A DNA stretch of 64,000 bases from Campylobacter coli (GCA_039516895.1 CP154437.1:248001-312000), one strand, 5' to 3'; positions 18,389 to 26,790 are shown, counted from the stretch's first letter. Made by a program: numbers and translations. Notes: a model not told the origin generated them from the letters alone.

Positions 18389-19871
18389 ATGTTTTTTTTC
18401 AAAATCAAAATACACAAGAGGCACGCAATGTGCCAAATCACTTTGGTTGCAAACTTATAAAAAAGATGTTTTAAGTATGCCTGATGAAAATACCTTGGCT
18501 AGATTTAGTGCAGGTGATAAAGTAGGGGAGTTAGCCTGTGAGCTTTTTCCAAATGGAGTAAAAATAGAATTTGAAGGCAGTACTTTTGATGAAAAATGTG
18601 AGCAAACCAAACAATTGCTAGAAAATAACCAAGAAGTCATTTACGAAGCTACTTTTTGTTATGATGGTATTTTGATTATGGTAGATATTTTGCAAAATGC
18701 CAAAGAAGGATTTATTATCAATGAAGTTAAAAGTTCCACTTCCTTAAAAGATGTTTATATAGATGATTGTTCTTTGCAGTATTATGTTTTATCAAATTTG
18801 GGTTATAAAATCAAGCAAGTTAATCTGATACATTTAAATAGTGAATATTACAGAGATGATTTTCTTGATATAAATCAACTTTTTAAGGTAAACGACATAA
18901 CAGATGAAATTATTCAAAAACAAGAGCAAGTTAAAGAAAATTTAAAATATTTTGAAGATATTTTAAACAAAAAAGAAGAACCAAACATAGATATAGGAAC
19001 ACATTGTTTTGATCCTTATGAGTGTGATGGGTATGAGTATTGTTGGATTAAACAAAGAAATTTATGTGAAAAGGATAGTATTTTTAATATTTCAAGATTA
19101 AATTCTAATAAAAAATTCGAGTTTTATTATAAAAATATAATCAGTTTTAAAGATATAAAAGATCTATCTGTCTTTAATAAAAATCAACAAATTCAAATTC
19201 AAGCTTCACTCAATAAAGAAATTTATATCAATAAGGAAAAAATCAAAGAGTTTTTAAATACTCTAACTTATCCTATATATCATTTAGACTTTGAAACATT
19301 TATGCAAGCTGTGCCTGAATTTAAAGGTGTAAAGCCTTATATGCAAATTCCTTTTCAATACTCTTTGCATATAGATTATAAAGATAAATTAGAACATAAA
19401 GAATTTTTAAGTGAATGCGGCGTTGATCCAAGATATGAACTTGCAAAAAATTTGATCAACGATATACCAAAAGATGCTTGCGTACTTGCTTATAATGCTA
19501 GCTTTGAAAGAGGTGTGATAAAAAATTTAGCACTTGTTTTTCCTGAATTTAGCGAGCATTTGCTAAATATAGAAAAAAATATCAAGGATCTTATGATTCC
19601 TTTTCAAAATAAAGATTACTATCATTATAAAATGCAAGGGAGTTATTCTATAAAAAAAGTTTTGCCTGCTTTAATTCCTGATATGGAACAAGCCTATAAA
19701 GATTTGAATTTAATCCATAATGGAAGCGAAGCTATGCAAAGTTTTGAAGCTATGCAAAATATGAGTGAAGATGATAAAAAAGCCTATCGCCAAGCTTTGT
19801 TAGAGTATTGTAAACTTGATACCTTGGCAATGGTAAAAATCTTAAAGCATTTAGAAGAAATAGCGAGTTAA
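18389..19871 (+). pseudogene. DUF2779 protein: Cas4-like nuclease fused to DnaQ-like exonuclease, T8 frameshift at start
   Basis: ATG 18389 (site AAAGG at 18378-18382) is followed by eight Ts (18392-18399), which put it out of frame with the body. With seven Ts the protein would be 493 residues and begin MFFSKSKYTRGTQCAKSLWL, the normal start of this family. Numbering the open part from TTG 18447 (474 residues): RecB-like motif D80, E93-V-K95 and Q111-Y112-Y113; four Cys at 187, 193, 199 and 207; then a DEDD-type exonuclease with DFE at 281-283 and D458. The Cys in TQCAKSLW (frame-shifted segment) plus the C-terminal Cys group matches the Fe-S site of Cas4-like nucleases. The gene may be off, phase-variable, or rescued by polymerase slippage on T8. 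Confidence 0.7.
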
Positions 19872-19893
19872 TCCATAGTTTAACTATGGATTA
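19869..19893. terminator. Hairpin A, end of DUF2779 gene
   Basis: 12-bp arms TAATCCATAGTT / AACTATGGATTA with one central base. It contains the stop codon of the DUF2779 frame. The same arm sequence recurs at 21179-21208. Confidence 0.65.
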
Positions 19894-19942
19894 GATTTTG
19901 TTTTTTAATCGGTATATATAATATAACTTAAAACTACAATAT

Positions 19943-21100
19943 ATGAATCAAATAAGTATAAAATTAGATAAAAATATTGATATGGATTTTCTTAATTTTG
20001 GTGTATTGAAAGAAAGAGAAATATTTTATATAAATTTGAAATTAAGTGATAGCCAATATGAACAATTTGTTTTTAAAACAATTTTATTTAATTTAGAGAA
20101 TAAATTTATAAAAGAATTGGACGGGAGTATCGGTAGTAGTTTTTGCGATGGCTTGTTAAGATTAAATAATACCGATAAAAATAGTTTTATAGATAAAAAC
20201 GCAAATATTGTAAAAATAAATTTTCCCTATGGTTTGGATCATAGAAACTTCCATGAGGGTTTAATCGCTGTTATGGTCGATAAAAAAATGGGATTTGCAA
20301 ATATAAGTGGAAAATTAATTATAGATGCTAAATTTGATTGGGTTAATGATTTTTCACAAGGTTTAACCATAGTTAAATTTAATGGTAAATTTGGAGTTAT
20401 AGATAAAAAAGGAAATTTTGTAATCCAAGCTAAATTTGAAGCTATAAAGAATTTTAAAGAAAATGTAGCCGCTGTTTGTTTAAATGATAAATGGGGTTTT
20501 ATAGATAAAAAAGGAAAGATAGCAATAGCTATGAAATATGATGAAGTTAAGGATTTCTCTCAAAGTCTAGCAGGGGTTAGAATCGATAACAAATGGGGTT
20601 TTATAGATAAAAAAGGAAATTTTGTAATCCAAGCTAAATTTGAAGCTATAAAGAATTTTAAAGAAAATGTAGCCGCTGTTTGTTTAAATGATAAATGGGG
20701 ATTTGTAGATAAAAAAGGAAAAATCATCATAAAAGCTAAATATGATTTTATCGATGATAAAGATGATGAAATGGTAATGTTTGGTTCAAAGCGCGGTTTA
20801 TGTTTGTTGTTATCTAAAGAAAATATTTTGGGTTGTTTTCATGAAGGCTTGGCTTTGGCTAGGATAAATAAAAAATACGGATTCATAGATAAAAATGAAA
20901 ATTGGGTTATAGAAGCTAAGTATGATGAGGTCGAGGATTTTTATAAGGGTTTGGCTATAGCTAAACTTGATAAAAAATCAGGTCTTTTGGATAAAAATGG
21001 AAGAGTGATTGTTGATTTTTTATATGAAAAAATTCTTGTAGTAAATAAAGATATAATAATCCTTGTAAAAAACAATGAGATTTTAATTCAAAAAATATAA
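19943..21100 (+). CDS. WG-repeat protein
   Basis: A 385-residue protein built of WG_beta_rep units: KFGVIDKKG, KWGFIDKKG, KWGFIDKKG, KWGFVDKKG, KYGFIDKNE and KSGLLDKNG, spaced about 34 residues apart from residue 115 onward. Such units form a beta-solenoid or propeller-like binding surface; the ligand is unknown. Residues 1-90 are a separate, unrecognised domain. Two units (20397-20496 and 20601-20700) are identical over 100 bp. The gene is flanked on both sides by the same palindromic hairpin. No clear ribosome site precedes the ATG at 19943. No signal peptide, so cytoplasmic. Confidence 0.8.
   Translation: MNQISIKLDKNIDMDFLNFGVLKEREIFYINLKLSDSQYEQFVFKTILFNLENKFIKELDGSIGSSFCDGLLRLNNTDKNSFIDKNANIVKINFPYGLDHRNFHEGLIAVMVDKKMGFANISGKLIIDAKFDWVNDFSQGLTIVKFNGKFGVIDKKGNFVIQAKFEAIKNFKENVAAVCLNDKWGFIDKKGKIAIAMKYDEVKDFSQSLAGVRIDNKWGFIDKKGNFVIQAKFEAIKNFKENVAAVCLNDKWGFVDKKGKIIIKAKYDFIDDKDDEMVMFGSKRGLCLLLSKENILGCFHEGLALARINKKYGFIDKNENWVIEAKYDEVEDFYKGLAIAKLDKKSGLLDKNGRVIVDFLYEKILVVNKDIIILVKNNEILIQKI
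20397..20496 (+). repeat. 100-bp direct repeat, copy 1, in the WG gene
   Basis: Identical over 100 bases to 20601-20700, offset 204 bp (a multiple of 3), so recombination between copies would add or remove two WG units in frame. Confidence 0.9.
20601..20700 (+). repeat. 100-bp direct repeat, copy 2, in the WG gene
   Basis: Second copy of the repeat at 20397-20496. The bases diverge immediately outside it (GGGGTTTTAT versus GGGGATTTGT at the 3' side). Confidence 0.9.
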
Positions 21101-21178
21101 TCAATTCTATCTAATTTTTAAATATAAATATACTAGTATTTTGGAAAATATCTTATTGAAAGTGTGTTTTCGAAGATA

Positions 21179-21208
21179 TTTAATCCATAGTTTAAACTAT
21201 GGATTAAA
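21179..21208. terminator. Hairpin B, 30-bp perfect palindrome
   Basis: Half-site TTTAATCCATAGTTT followed by its exact reverse complement. It lies between the WG gene and the convergent minus-strand gene and contains the latter's stop codon. Same core as hairpin A at 19869-19893. Confidence 0.7.
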
Positions 21209-21530
21209 ATTCGATTTTTAGAACTTCATATGTATTTTTTTCATTTGTATAAAAGATATCATAATAAATATCTGCATCATCGGCTAAAATTTGCTTAATA
21301 AACTTTAGTTTTTTATCATCGCTAAGCTTAAAGCTTAAAATATGAATTTTGGCTTCAGAATTTAGTTTAATTTCCTCATCTATAGCTTTTATCTCACAAT
21401 GATAATTTTTATTTTCTTTTAAGGCTTCTTTGATATTGTGATTATTAAAAACCTCATGGTGAATAAATTCTTTGCATTGATTTTTGTGAAAATCCATCCA
21501 TTTTTCTAACAAAATATTATAAGTTTTCAT
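21204..21530 (-). CDS. Small hypothetical protein (108 aa)
   Basis: Unrecognised, charged, soluble protein MKTYNILLEKWMDFHKNQ...YEVLKIEF, with alternating strand/helix character and no TM or signal. ATG at 21530 is preceded by AAGGAAGTCA. It converges with the WG gene on hairpin B. Function not inferable from sequence. Confidence 0.55.
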   Translation of the reverse strand: MKTYNILLEKWMDFHKNQCKEFIHHEVFNNHNIKEALKENKNYHCEIKAIDEEIKLNSEAKIHILSFKLSDDKKLKFIKQILADDADIYYDIFYTNEKNTYEVLKIEF

Positions 21531-21607
21531 TGACTTCCTTTTTAAAATTTCGTTTGCTTTTAAAGAATATCGATATTTTTTTAAATAAATTCTTTTAATG
21601 ATATCCT

Positions 21608-21694
21608 TTATAATTTTTCATCTAATTTTTCTTTTTGTATTTTATTTCGAATTTTTTCTCTGTATTCTTGTATGATATCAACTGCTAAAATCAT
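21608..21694 (-). pseudogene. Truncated copy of the first gene of the SIR2 operon
   Basis: Encodes MILAVDIIQEYREKIRNKIQ and stops after 28 residues. The first 11 residues and all upstream DNA (ribosome site, -10, operator) match the start of the gene at 26730 (MALVVDTIQEY). It is a truncated duplicate of that promoter and gene start. Confidence 0.6.
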
Positions 21695-21736
21695 TTTATC
21701 CCTTTTTTGGTGTTTGTAAAATTATACAATAGTAAA

Positions 21737-21755
21737 ATAGACTTTTAATGTCCAT
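21737..21755. promoter_or_regulatory. Island operator, copy 3
   Basis: ATAGAC-TTTTAAT-GTCCAT. On the minus strand 10 nt precede TATAAT, then TTTACAAACACC and the start of the truncated gene at 21694. Nearly identical to copy 4 at 26772. Confidence 0.6.
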
Positions 21756-21764
21756 TATATCGAT

Positions 21765-21880
21765 AAAATTTTTGATTAGCTATTTTACCGCGCACCAACT
21801 TTCTCAAGATTACCATCAATCACAATCTTAGCTTTTCTCATCATCTTTCTTTGTAAAGTGAAATTGTATCGGAAATTTAT
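21765..21880 (-). pseudogene. Remnant of a DUF262 gene 5' end
   Basis: Minus-strand DNA around 21775-21825 matches codons about 12-25 of the DUF262 gene at 25443 (shared ATTTTACCGC(G/A)CACCAACT on the plus strand) but stops soon after. The rest of 21531-22013 holds only this, the truncated gene above, AT-rich spacer and the terminator at 22005. Part of a rearranged duplicate of the operon. Confidence 0.5.
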
Positions 21881-22004
21881 GGATTAAAAGCGTCTATGAA
21901 AAGCCAATCTAAGCTATAACAACGATAAGATTTTAAAGGTATCTTATTAAAAGAGTATTTTTGCAAGATAAAAAGCAAAAATAAGGCTGCTAAATTTATG
22001 AAAA

Positions 22005-22025
22005 GATAAAGCTTTAAGCTTTATC
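22005..22025 (-). terminator. Terminator of the SIR2-DUF262 operon
   Basis: Perfect 9-bp stem GATAAAGCT, loop TTA, AGCTTTATC. The loop is the stop codon of the DUF262/HNH gene. Confidence 0.7.
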
Positions 22026-24098
22026 ATGCTCATTGTTAAAAGATTTTTTTAAGATTTCTAACATTTGTCTTCTGTGTTCTTGTGCTTTATTAAAAGTCCA
22101 ATTTAGCTGATTTTTCTCACTTAAAGCATAAATTAGCCAAAGTTTTAAAGATATAATATTATTATCTTTATTTATATATAAATATTTATCTTGTGTGTCT
22201 AGATTGCTTAAAGATGAATTAAAACTAGGGCTAATAAGAGCTAAATTTCCAAAATTATCTATATTTTTATCATCCCAATCTTTCTCATTTGCTTTACTCT
22301 GTGCTTGCACATGCTCTATGGAATTTAAATTTCTAAAATAGAAATTGTTAGCAATATCGCCAAAATTTTTATCTTTTAATTTTATTTCTTTTAAATTTTT
22401 CCCATCTAAATAATATTTTATTTTTGAATACTTCCATAAATAATACTCTAAACGATAAAACCAATAATGCGGAGTCGCGGTTCCTTGATCTAGCACTGAA
22501 ATACCATTTTCATCTTCAATAAAAAATATATTTTCAGCATCTATTTGATCATTTTTAATTTTTAATTGATCCAGAATATCATTGGAAATGCCTAGCAAGT
22601 CTTTTTTAATTTCTTCTGCACTTGCTTGCTCTTTTGCTAAAGCTGTATCTAAATTTTCTAGGAAATTAATTAATCCTTTTTCATTTAAATTTAATTTATT
22701 TAAAAAACATTGAAAATCCGTAGTGATATTATAATCACCTATTTTTATTTGTAATTCCTCAGGTTTGTCTTCGTTATTAACTCTCTCATATGAAATTTTT
22801 AGTTTATCATTGTTTATAAATTTCAAAAATGGAGTGAGCCAGTGATGGTAATTATTGTATAGACCAATTCTTGCTACGCGTAGATAGTTTTGCACCATGG
22901 CAAGATCATCAAAATCTTTACTGAATTTTTTACCTTCTTCATCTAATCTTCTAATCTTATAAGAATTTTCCTTATCATCTTTACCTTTAACAATAAAATA
23001 ATCAAATAAAATTCTATATTTTAAAAGATTTTCGATAAAATCTTTAGCTTTTTTTTCTTTTTGACTATCTTCTATTTTTATAATCTCTAAAAGCTTATTT
23101 TTATCTATAGTAATATCTTGTTTATTACAAATTTTATAAACATGCAATAAAAAAGTAGGAAAATCTACTATAGATTTGAATTTTTCTTGTTTTTCTTCAT
23201 CTTGATTTGGTTTACCAAGTGATCTATTTATAATGGTATCTATTGTATCTATGGTATTTTCATTGCTTTCATTTAATTTAGAAATCTTTCTATCGCTAGC
23301 TTTTTGAAAGATATAATTATCCATTTGCGAGCAAATATCCCATATATGAGCATAAAGAATTCTTTCTTCATCACTGATATTTTTAAGCAATCTTGCTTTT
23401 AAAATTTCATGTTTTTCTAGCTGTTTGCCGCGGTTATTCATACGGATAAAAAAGCGATTTAAGTCGGTATTTTGAGCTAATTCTACAAAAACAAATTTTA
23501 CATTGTTATAAATAAAATTAGAAAAATTTGCAATATCATCTTTAGCATTTTCTTCAAACCAATTTGCTATAGTTTCTAAAGCTTGAGATATGTTTTGACA
23601 TATATCTTGTGGAAATTTCTTAATCTCTCGTACAAATAAATTATTTTTTTCATTGCTTTTACTTTCATTGCAAAATCTAGCAAATCTTTTTAAAACTTCT
23701 TCTTCGTTTTCTCTTATAGGCATAGAAATTCTAAGTTTATCACCTTGCATGATAAATTCTTTCCAATTTGAGTCATTATTTGGATTTTTTATTTTATAAG
23801 AAAGATAAAATCCTATCAAAAATAAAGTTGTTAAGCGTTGTTGGCCATCTATGAGTAGATATTTAACATCTTGTTGATTATTTTTATTATTTTTTTTACT
23901 TACTACTACATTACCGATAAAGTATTCTTCATTCTTATTTTCTTCAAATTTAGTTTTTATATCATTTAGTAAAGTTTGTATTTGTTCTTTATTCCACTCA
24001 TACAGTCTTTGATAAGGCGGAATTTCAAAAAAGATATCTTTTGCAACAATATACTTTTCTTTATTGCTGATACTTTTAATTTCTACTTTATTATTCAT
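22014..24098 (-). CDS. DUF262/DUF1524 protein (GmrSD-type, with HNH nuclease)
   Basis: A 694-residue single-chain GmrSD-like protein. The N-terminal DUF262 (ParB/Srx-fold) domain has IPPYQRLYEW (26-35) and LIDGQQRLTTL (82-92), the catalytic nucleotide-binding DGQQR motif. The C-terminus has the DUF1524 HNH signature IEHVQAQS near 594-601 and FGNLALISPSFNSSLSN near 616-632. GmrSD enzymes use nucleotide hydrolysis to drive cleavage of modified DNA. It overlaps the preceding DUF262 gene by 8 nt and is the last gene of the operon starting at 26730. Start ATG at 24098 with AAGGAGTAAAC. Confidence 0.85.
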   Translation of the reverse strand: MNNKVEIKSISNKEKYIVAKDIFFEIPPYQRLYEWNKEQIQTLLNDIKTKFEENKNEEYFIGNVVVSKKNNKNNQQDVKYLLIDGQQRLTTLFLIGFYLSYKIKNPNNDSNWKEFIMQGDKLRISMPIRENEEEVLKRFARFCNESKSNEKNNLFVREIKKFPQDICQNISQALETIANWFEENAKDDIANFSNFIYNNVKFVFVELAQNTDLNRFFIRMNNRGKQLEKHEILKARLLKNISDEERILYAHIWDICSQMDNYIFQKASDRKISKLNESNENTIDTIDTIINRSLGKPNQDEEKQEKFKSIVDFPTFLLHVYKICNKQDITIDKNKLLEIIKIEDSQKEKKAKDFIENLLKYRILFDYFIVKGKDDKENSYKIRRLDEEGKKFSKDFDDLAMVQNYLRVARIGLYNNYHHWLTPFLKFINNDKLKISYERVNNEDKPEELQIKIGDYNITTDFQCFLNKLNLNEKGLINFLENLDTALAKEQASAEEIKKDLLGISNDILDQLKIKNDQIDAENIFFIEDENGISVLDQGTATPHYWFYRLEYYLWKYSKIKYYLDGKNLKEIKLKDKNFGDIANNFYFRNLNSIEHVQAQSKANEKDWDDKNIDNFGNLALISPSFNSSLSNLDTQDKYLYINKDNNIISLKLWLIYALSEKNQLNWTFNKAQEHRRQMLEILKKSFNNEHDKA

Positions 24099-25443
24099 TG
24101 TTTACTCCTTTATCCTCTTCATATTTCACATAATGCAATGGAATATTTTTTTCTTTATATTTATCTTCAATAATATTCAAATAATACATTCTTTTTGCTT
24201 TGTCAAGCATATTCTCATTCTTTTCATAGAATTCTTTTTCTAAAATTATTTTTTCTTGGATAAAATCAAGTAGATTTTGCTTTAACTCCTCTTCAAAAGA
24301 TACAAAATACACAATCTTTAAAAATTCCAAAGCATAATCTCTTTGAATACTTCTAGTGATATTTACATTATAAAATCTCGGACCAAAAGCAGCTCTTGCA
24401 AGTAAAAGCAAAAAATAGTCACTATTGCCATTTGGAAATTTAGAAAAATAAATCATCGAAGCAATTATATAAATAGATCTGCAATATAAAAAAGTATCAA
24501 TATTTAAACTTTCATAGATTTGATTTTGTTTTATAGCTTTATTAAAATACTTATTATATTTATATAAATACTTAAAAAAATCATCTCCATTAGCAAAGCT
24601 ATTTAAAATTCCTAAATTTTCCCTACTATAAAGAAATTTATCACTAAAAAATTCTTTACAAAATTCATCATATGCTTCAATCTTATTAGCATTAATGCTT
24701 TTGTGCTTTAACCATGCTCTAGCAGGTGCTAAAAGCTCATCAAATAAAATAGTGATTTTCTTTTCATCTTTTGCAAGATTTTCAAAAAACATTGCATAAT
24801 TTTTTTGTCTTTTCTTTAAAGAATGTAAATGAAAAGCCTTTATAAGATCATAAGATTTTAAAGCTTTGCCTTTTGAATTTGCACTATCAAAAAACAAAAA
24901 CGCATCATCTTCGCTTGGAGCTAAAACGCAAATAAATTCTATATTGTCTAAAAGATATGTTAAAAACTTATATTTTTCATTATAGCTTTCAAAATAAGTT
25001 TTTATATACTCGTAATTTTCTTTGATATGATATTTTGACTCATTATGAGAATATTTAATCTCGCCTAAAAAATTACCCATTTTGTATTCATTGCATCTTT
25101 CTTGATTGCTTCCGCATAAAACTTTTAAAATCAAAGCCAAGGTGGTAAGGCGTTGTTGACCATCTACTATGTTAAATTTATTTTCATTATTTTTATGCAA
25201 TATCAAACTTCCTAAAAGATATTTTTGATCGTTTTTGTTCACTTGTTCGCTTATATCTTTTAAAAGAATTTTAACTTGCTCTATCCCCCAAGTATAAGGG
25301 CGTTGATAATCAGGTATGTTTAATGAAAACCTATCTTTTGAAAATATCTCTGATTTTTGATCATTTTGATCAACTATTTTACCGCACACCAACTCTTTCA
25401 AGCTTACCACGCATGATTTTACTCTACTACTTTTTTCGCTCAT
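24091..25443 (-). CDS. DUF262 protein without HNH domain
   Basis: A 450-residue protein with its own DUF262 domain: IPDYQRPYTWG (43-53) and NIVDGQQRLTTLALI (91-105). Its C-terminus ends KNIPLHYVKYEEDKG with no HxxP/HNH pair or GNLxLL motif. It therefore looks like a nuclease-less partner of the DUF262/HNH protein encoded 8 nt inside its 3' end. Such tandem pairs suggest a hetero-oligomeric GmrSD-like complex (inference). Start ATG 25443, with the site AAAGGTTATAA; it follows the SIR2 gene by about 30 nt. Confidence 0.8.
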   Translation of the reverse strand: MSEKSSRVKSCVVSLKELVCGKIVDQNDQKSEIFSKDRFSLNIPDYQRPYTWGIEQVKILLKDISEQVNKNDQKYLLGSLILHKNNENKFNIVDGQQRLTTLALILKVLCGSNQERCNEYKMGNFLGEIKYSHNESKYHIKENYEYIKTYFESYNEKYKFLTYLLDNIEFICVLAPSEDDAFLFFDSANSKGKALKSYDLIKAFHLHSLKKRQKNYAMFFENLAKDEKKITILFDELLAPARAWLKHKSINANKIEAYDEFCKEFFSDKFLYSRENLGILNSFANGDDFFKYLYKYNKYFNKAIKQNQIYESLNIDTFLYCRSIYIIASMIYFSKFPNGNSDYFLLLLARAAFGPRFYNVNITRSIQRDYALEFLKIVYFVSFEEELKQNLLDFIQEKIILEKEFYEKNENMLDKAKRMYYLNIIEDKYKEKNIPLHYVKYEEDKGVNNE

Positions 25444-25475
25444 TTATAACCTTTTTAAAATTTAAGCTTATTATA

Positions 25476-26293
25476 TCAAGCTATCATTTCCAAAGCTTCT
25501 AAAGCTTTTATTTTAAGTCCTATACCATTTTTAAAAAACTTTGGAAAATTACACTCATTTGGATTAATCCTTAAAAGTGTTCTAGTTTTACTTTTTTTAC
25601 AAAAATCCTCGCCAAACATACGCATACTAGGTATAGCTTTGCCAGCGCCAAGCTCTATAAGTAAGATATTTTTATCTTCTAGAGGCTTAAGCCAATTTTT
25701 ATAATTTTGTTTTTGTAAAAAATAACGACTATCATTAAATGTGCCATCATTAAACATCAAGATATTTGGTCTTGCTAAGCCTTGACATCTAGGACATTTT
25801 GGCAAAGATAAAGCTTTAAATTCCTCCATATCTATGGGTAATTCTTCTTGTATTTGCCAGATTAAATCACTGCACGCATAATTAAAACATTGTAGATAAT
25901 TTATACTTCCATGAAATTCATCAATTTTATTTTCATTAAAACCAGCTTTTTTAAAATGCCCGTCCACATTAGTCGTAACAACATAATAATCTTGCTTGCT
26001 TTTTACAGGTTTTAAAAGTATCTCATAGCCCTTGTGTGGTTTAGTATCTTTATAAAGCTTAAACCTATGTCCATAAAAAGCCTAAGCAAGTTGTGGGTTT
26101 GCATAAAAATTTTTAAGATTGGCTATGCGTTCAAAATCTATACCTAGTTTTACAAATACGGATAGGCTCTCCAAAAGCCATCTTTTCCTCTAAAATCAGG
26201 CAAACCGCTATCTACTCCCATGCCAGCTCCAGCTGTAATAATGATCACTTCTGCTTTGTCTAGAGCTTCTTTTATATGAGTTTTTATTTGCAT
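25476..26293 (-). pseudogene. SIR2-family NAD-dependent deacylase, disrupted
   Basis: Reading from ATG 26293 gives MQIKTHIKEALDKAEVIIIT and then GAGMGVDSGLPDFRG, the NAD-binding signature. A frameshift near 26150-26160 follows (frame continues KLGIDFERIANL). An in-frame TAG at 26084-26082 replaces the Trp expected in QLAWAFYGHR. Downstream, TTNVDGHFKKAGF, EFHGS (catalytic His), CPRCQG (zinc Cys) and PNILMFND are intact; about 163 residues are open from 25967. It resembles free sirtuin deacetylases rather than long defence SIR2 NADases. Two lesions make it non-functional as written. Second gene of its operon. Confidence 0.85.
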
Positions 26294-26302
26294 TTTCAAC
26301 CT

Positions 26303-26730
26303 TTAAAGATTATCATAATCAAATTTCCTCGCCTCGTGTAGCTCTTGAGCTACTTCAAAACTCATTTCCCAAAAAACAGCATTTATGGATTTTGGCATAC
26401 AGTTTTCATCTTCGTATTTTTCACTTATAGTCCTATAAACTTTATATCCTTCTTCGCAATTAACAGCAATGCTTTCTAAATAAGGATATAGCAAACACCC
26501 CACCGAAGCTGTATTAAACACCTTAATAAGTTTTGTTTTTGGGAAATTTTCTTTCATAAAAGTTAAAAATTCATCTCTAGCCTTATAGTCTGTTTTGTTT
26601 TTATCAAAAATATTTTCATATTTTGTTATTGACATGAAAATCATTGTTTGGAGTGTTAAAACACATCCAAAAAGACTTTGTACCTTTTTTGATAGTGTAT
26701 TCTTGTATAGTATCAACTACTAAAGCCATT
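26303..26730 (-). pseudogene. Unknown gene ahead of SIR2, frameshifted near codon 33
   Basis: ATG 26730 (site AAGAAAGGGTTGAA) gives MALVVDTIQEYTIKKGTKSF and continues WMCFNTPNNDFHVNNKI, then a stop. One A fewer in an AAAA run near 26620 would continue as KYENIFDKNKTDY... to the stop at 26303, making about 142 residues. The open part contains SVGCLLYPYLESIAVNCEEG and INAVFWEMSFEVAQELHEA. I know no family. Its promoter carries operator copy 4. The start is duplicated at 21694. Confidence 0.55.
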
Positions 26731-26771
26731 TCAACCCTTTCTTGGTATTTGTAAAATTATACAATATAAAA

Positions 26772-26790
26772 ATGGACTTTTAATGTCTAA
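26772..26790. promoter_or_regulatory. Island operator, copy 4 (SIR2-DUF262 operon)
   Basis: ATGGAC-TTTTAAT-GTCTAA. On the minus strand the arm GTCCAT is followed after 10 nt by TATAAT, then the gene start at 26730. It lies in the -35 region of the operon promoter. Confidence 0.65.

Noticed and set aside
21140-21180. Weak repeat of AATATCTTATT...AAGATA shared with 21930-21970
   Set aside because: Similarity is low and the composition so AT-rich that chance matches are expected.
25476-26293. SIR2 as a defence NADase of the ThsA/DSR type
   Set aside because: The protein is short and has the CPRC zinc motif and HGS of free deacetylases, and it is broken; no fused effector domain is seen.
11927-26790. 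Prophage or integrative element
   Set aside because: No integrase, transposase, structural phage gene, tRNA target or flanking direct repeat was seen.
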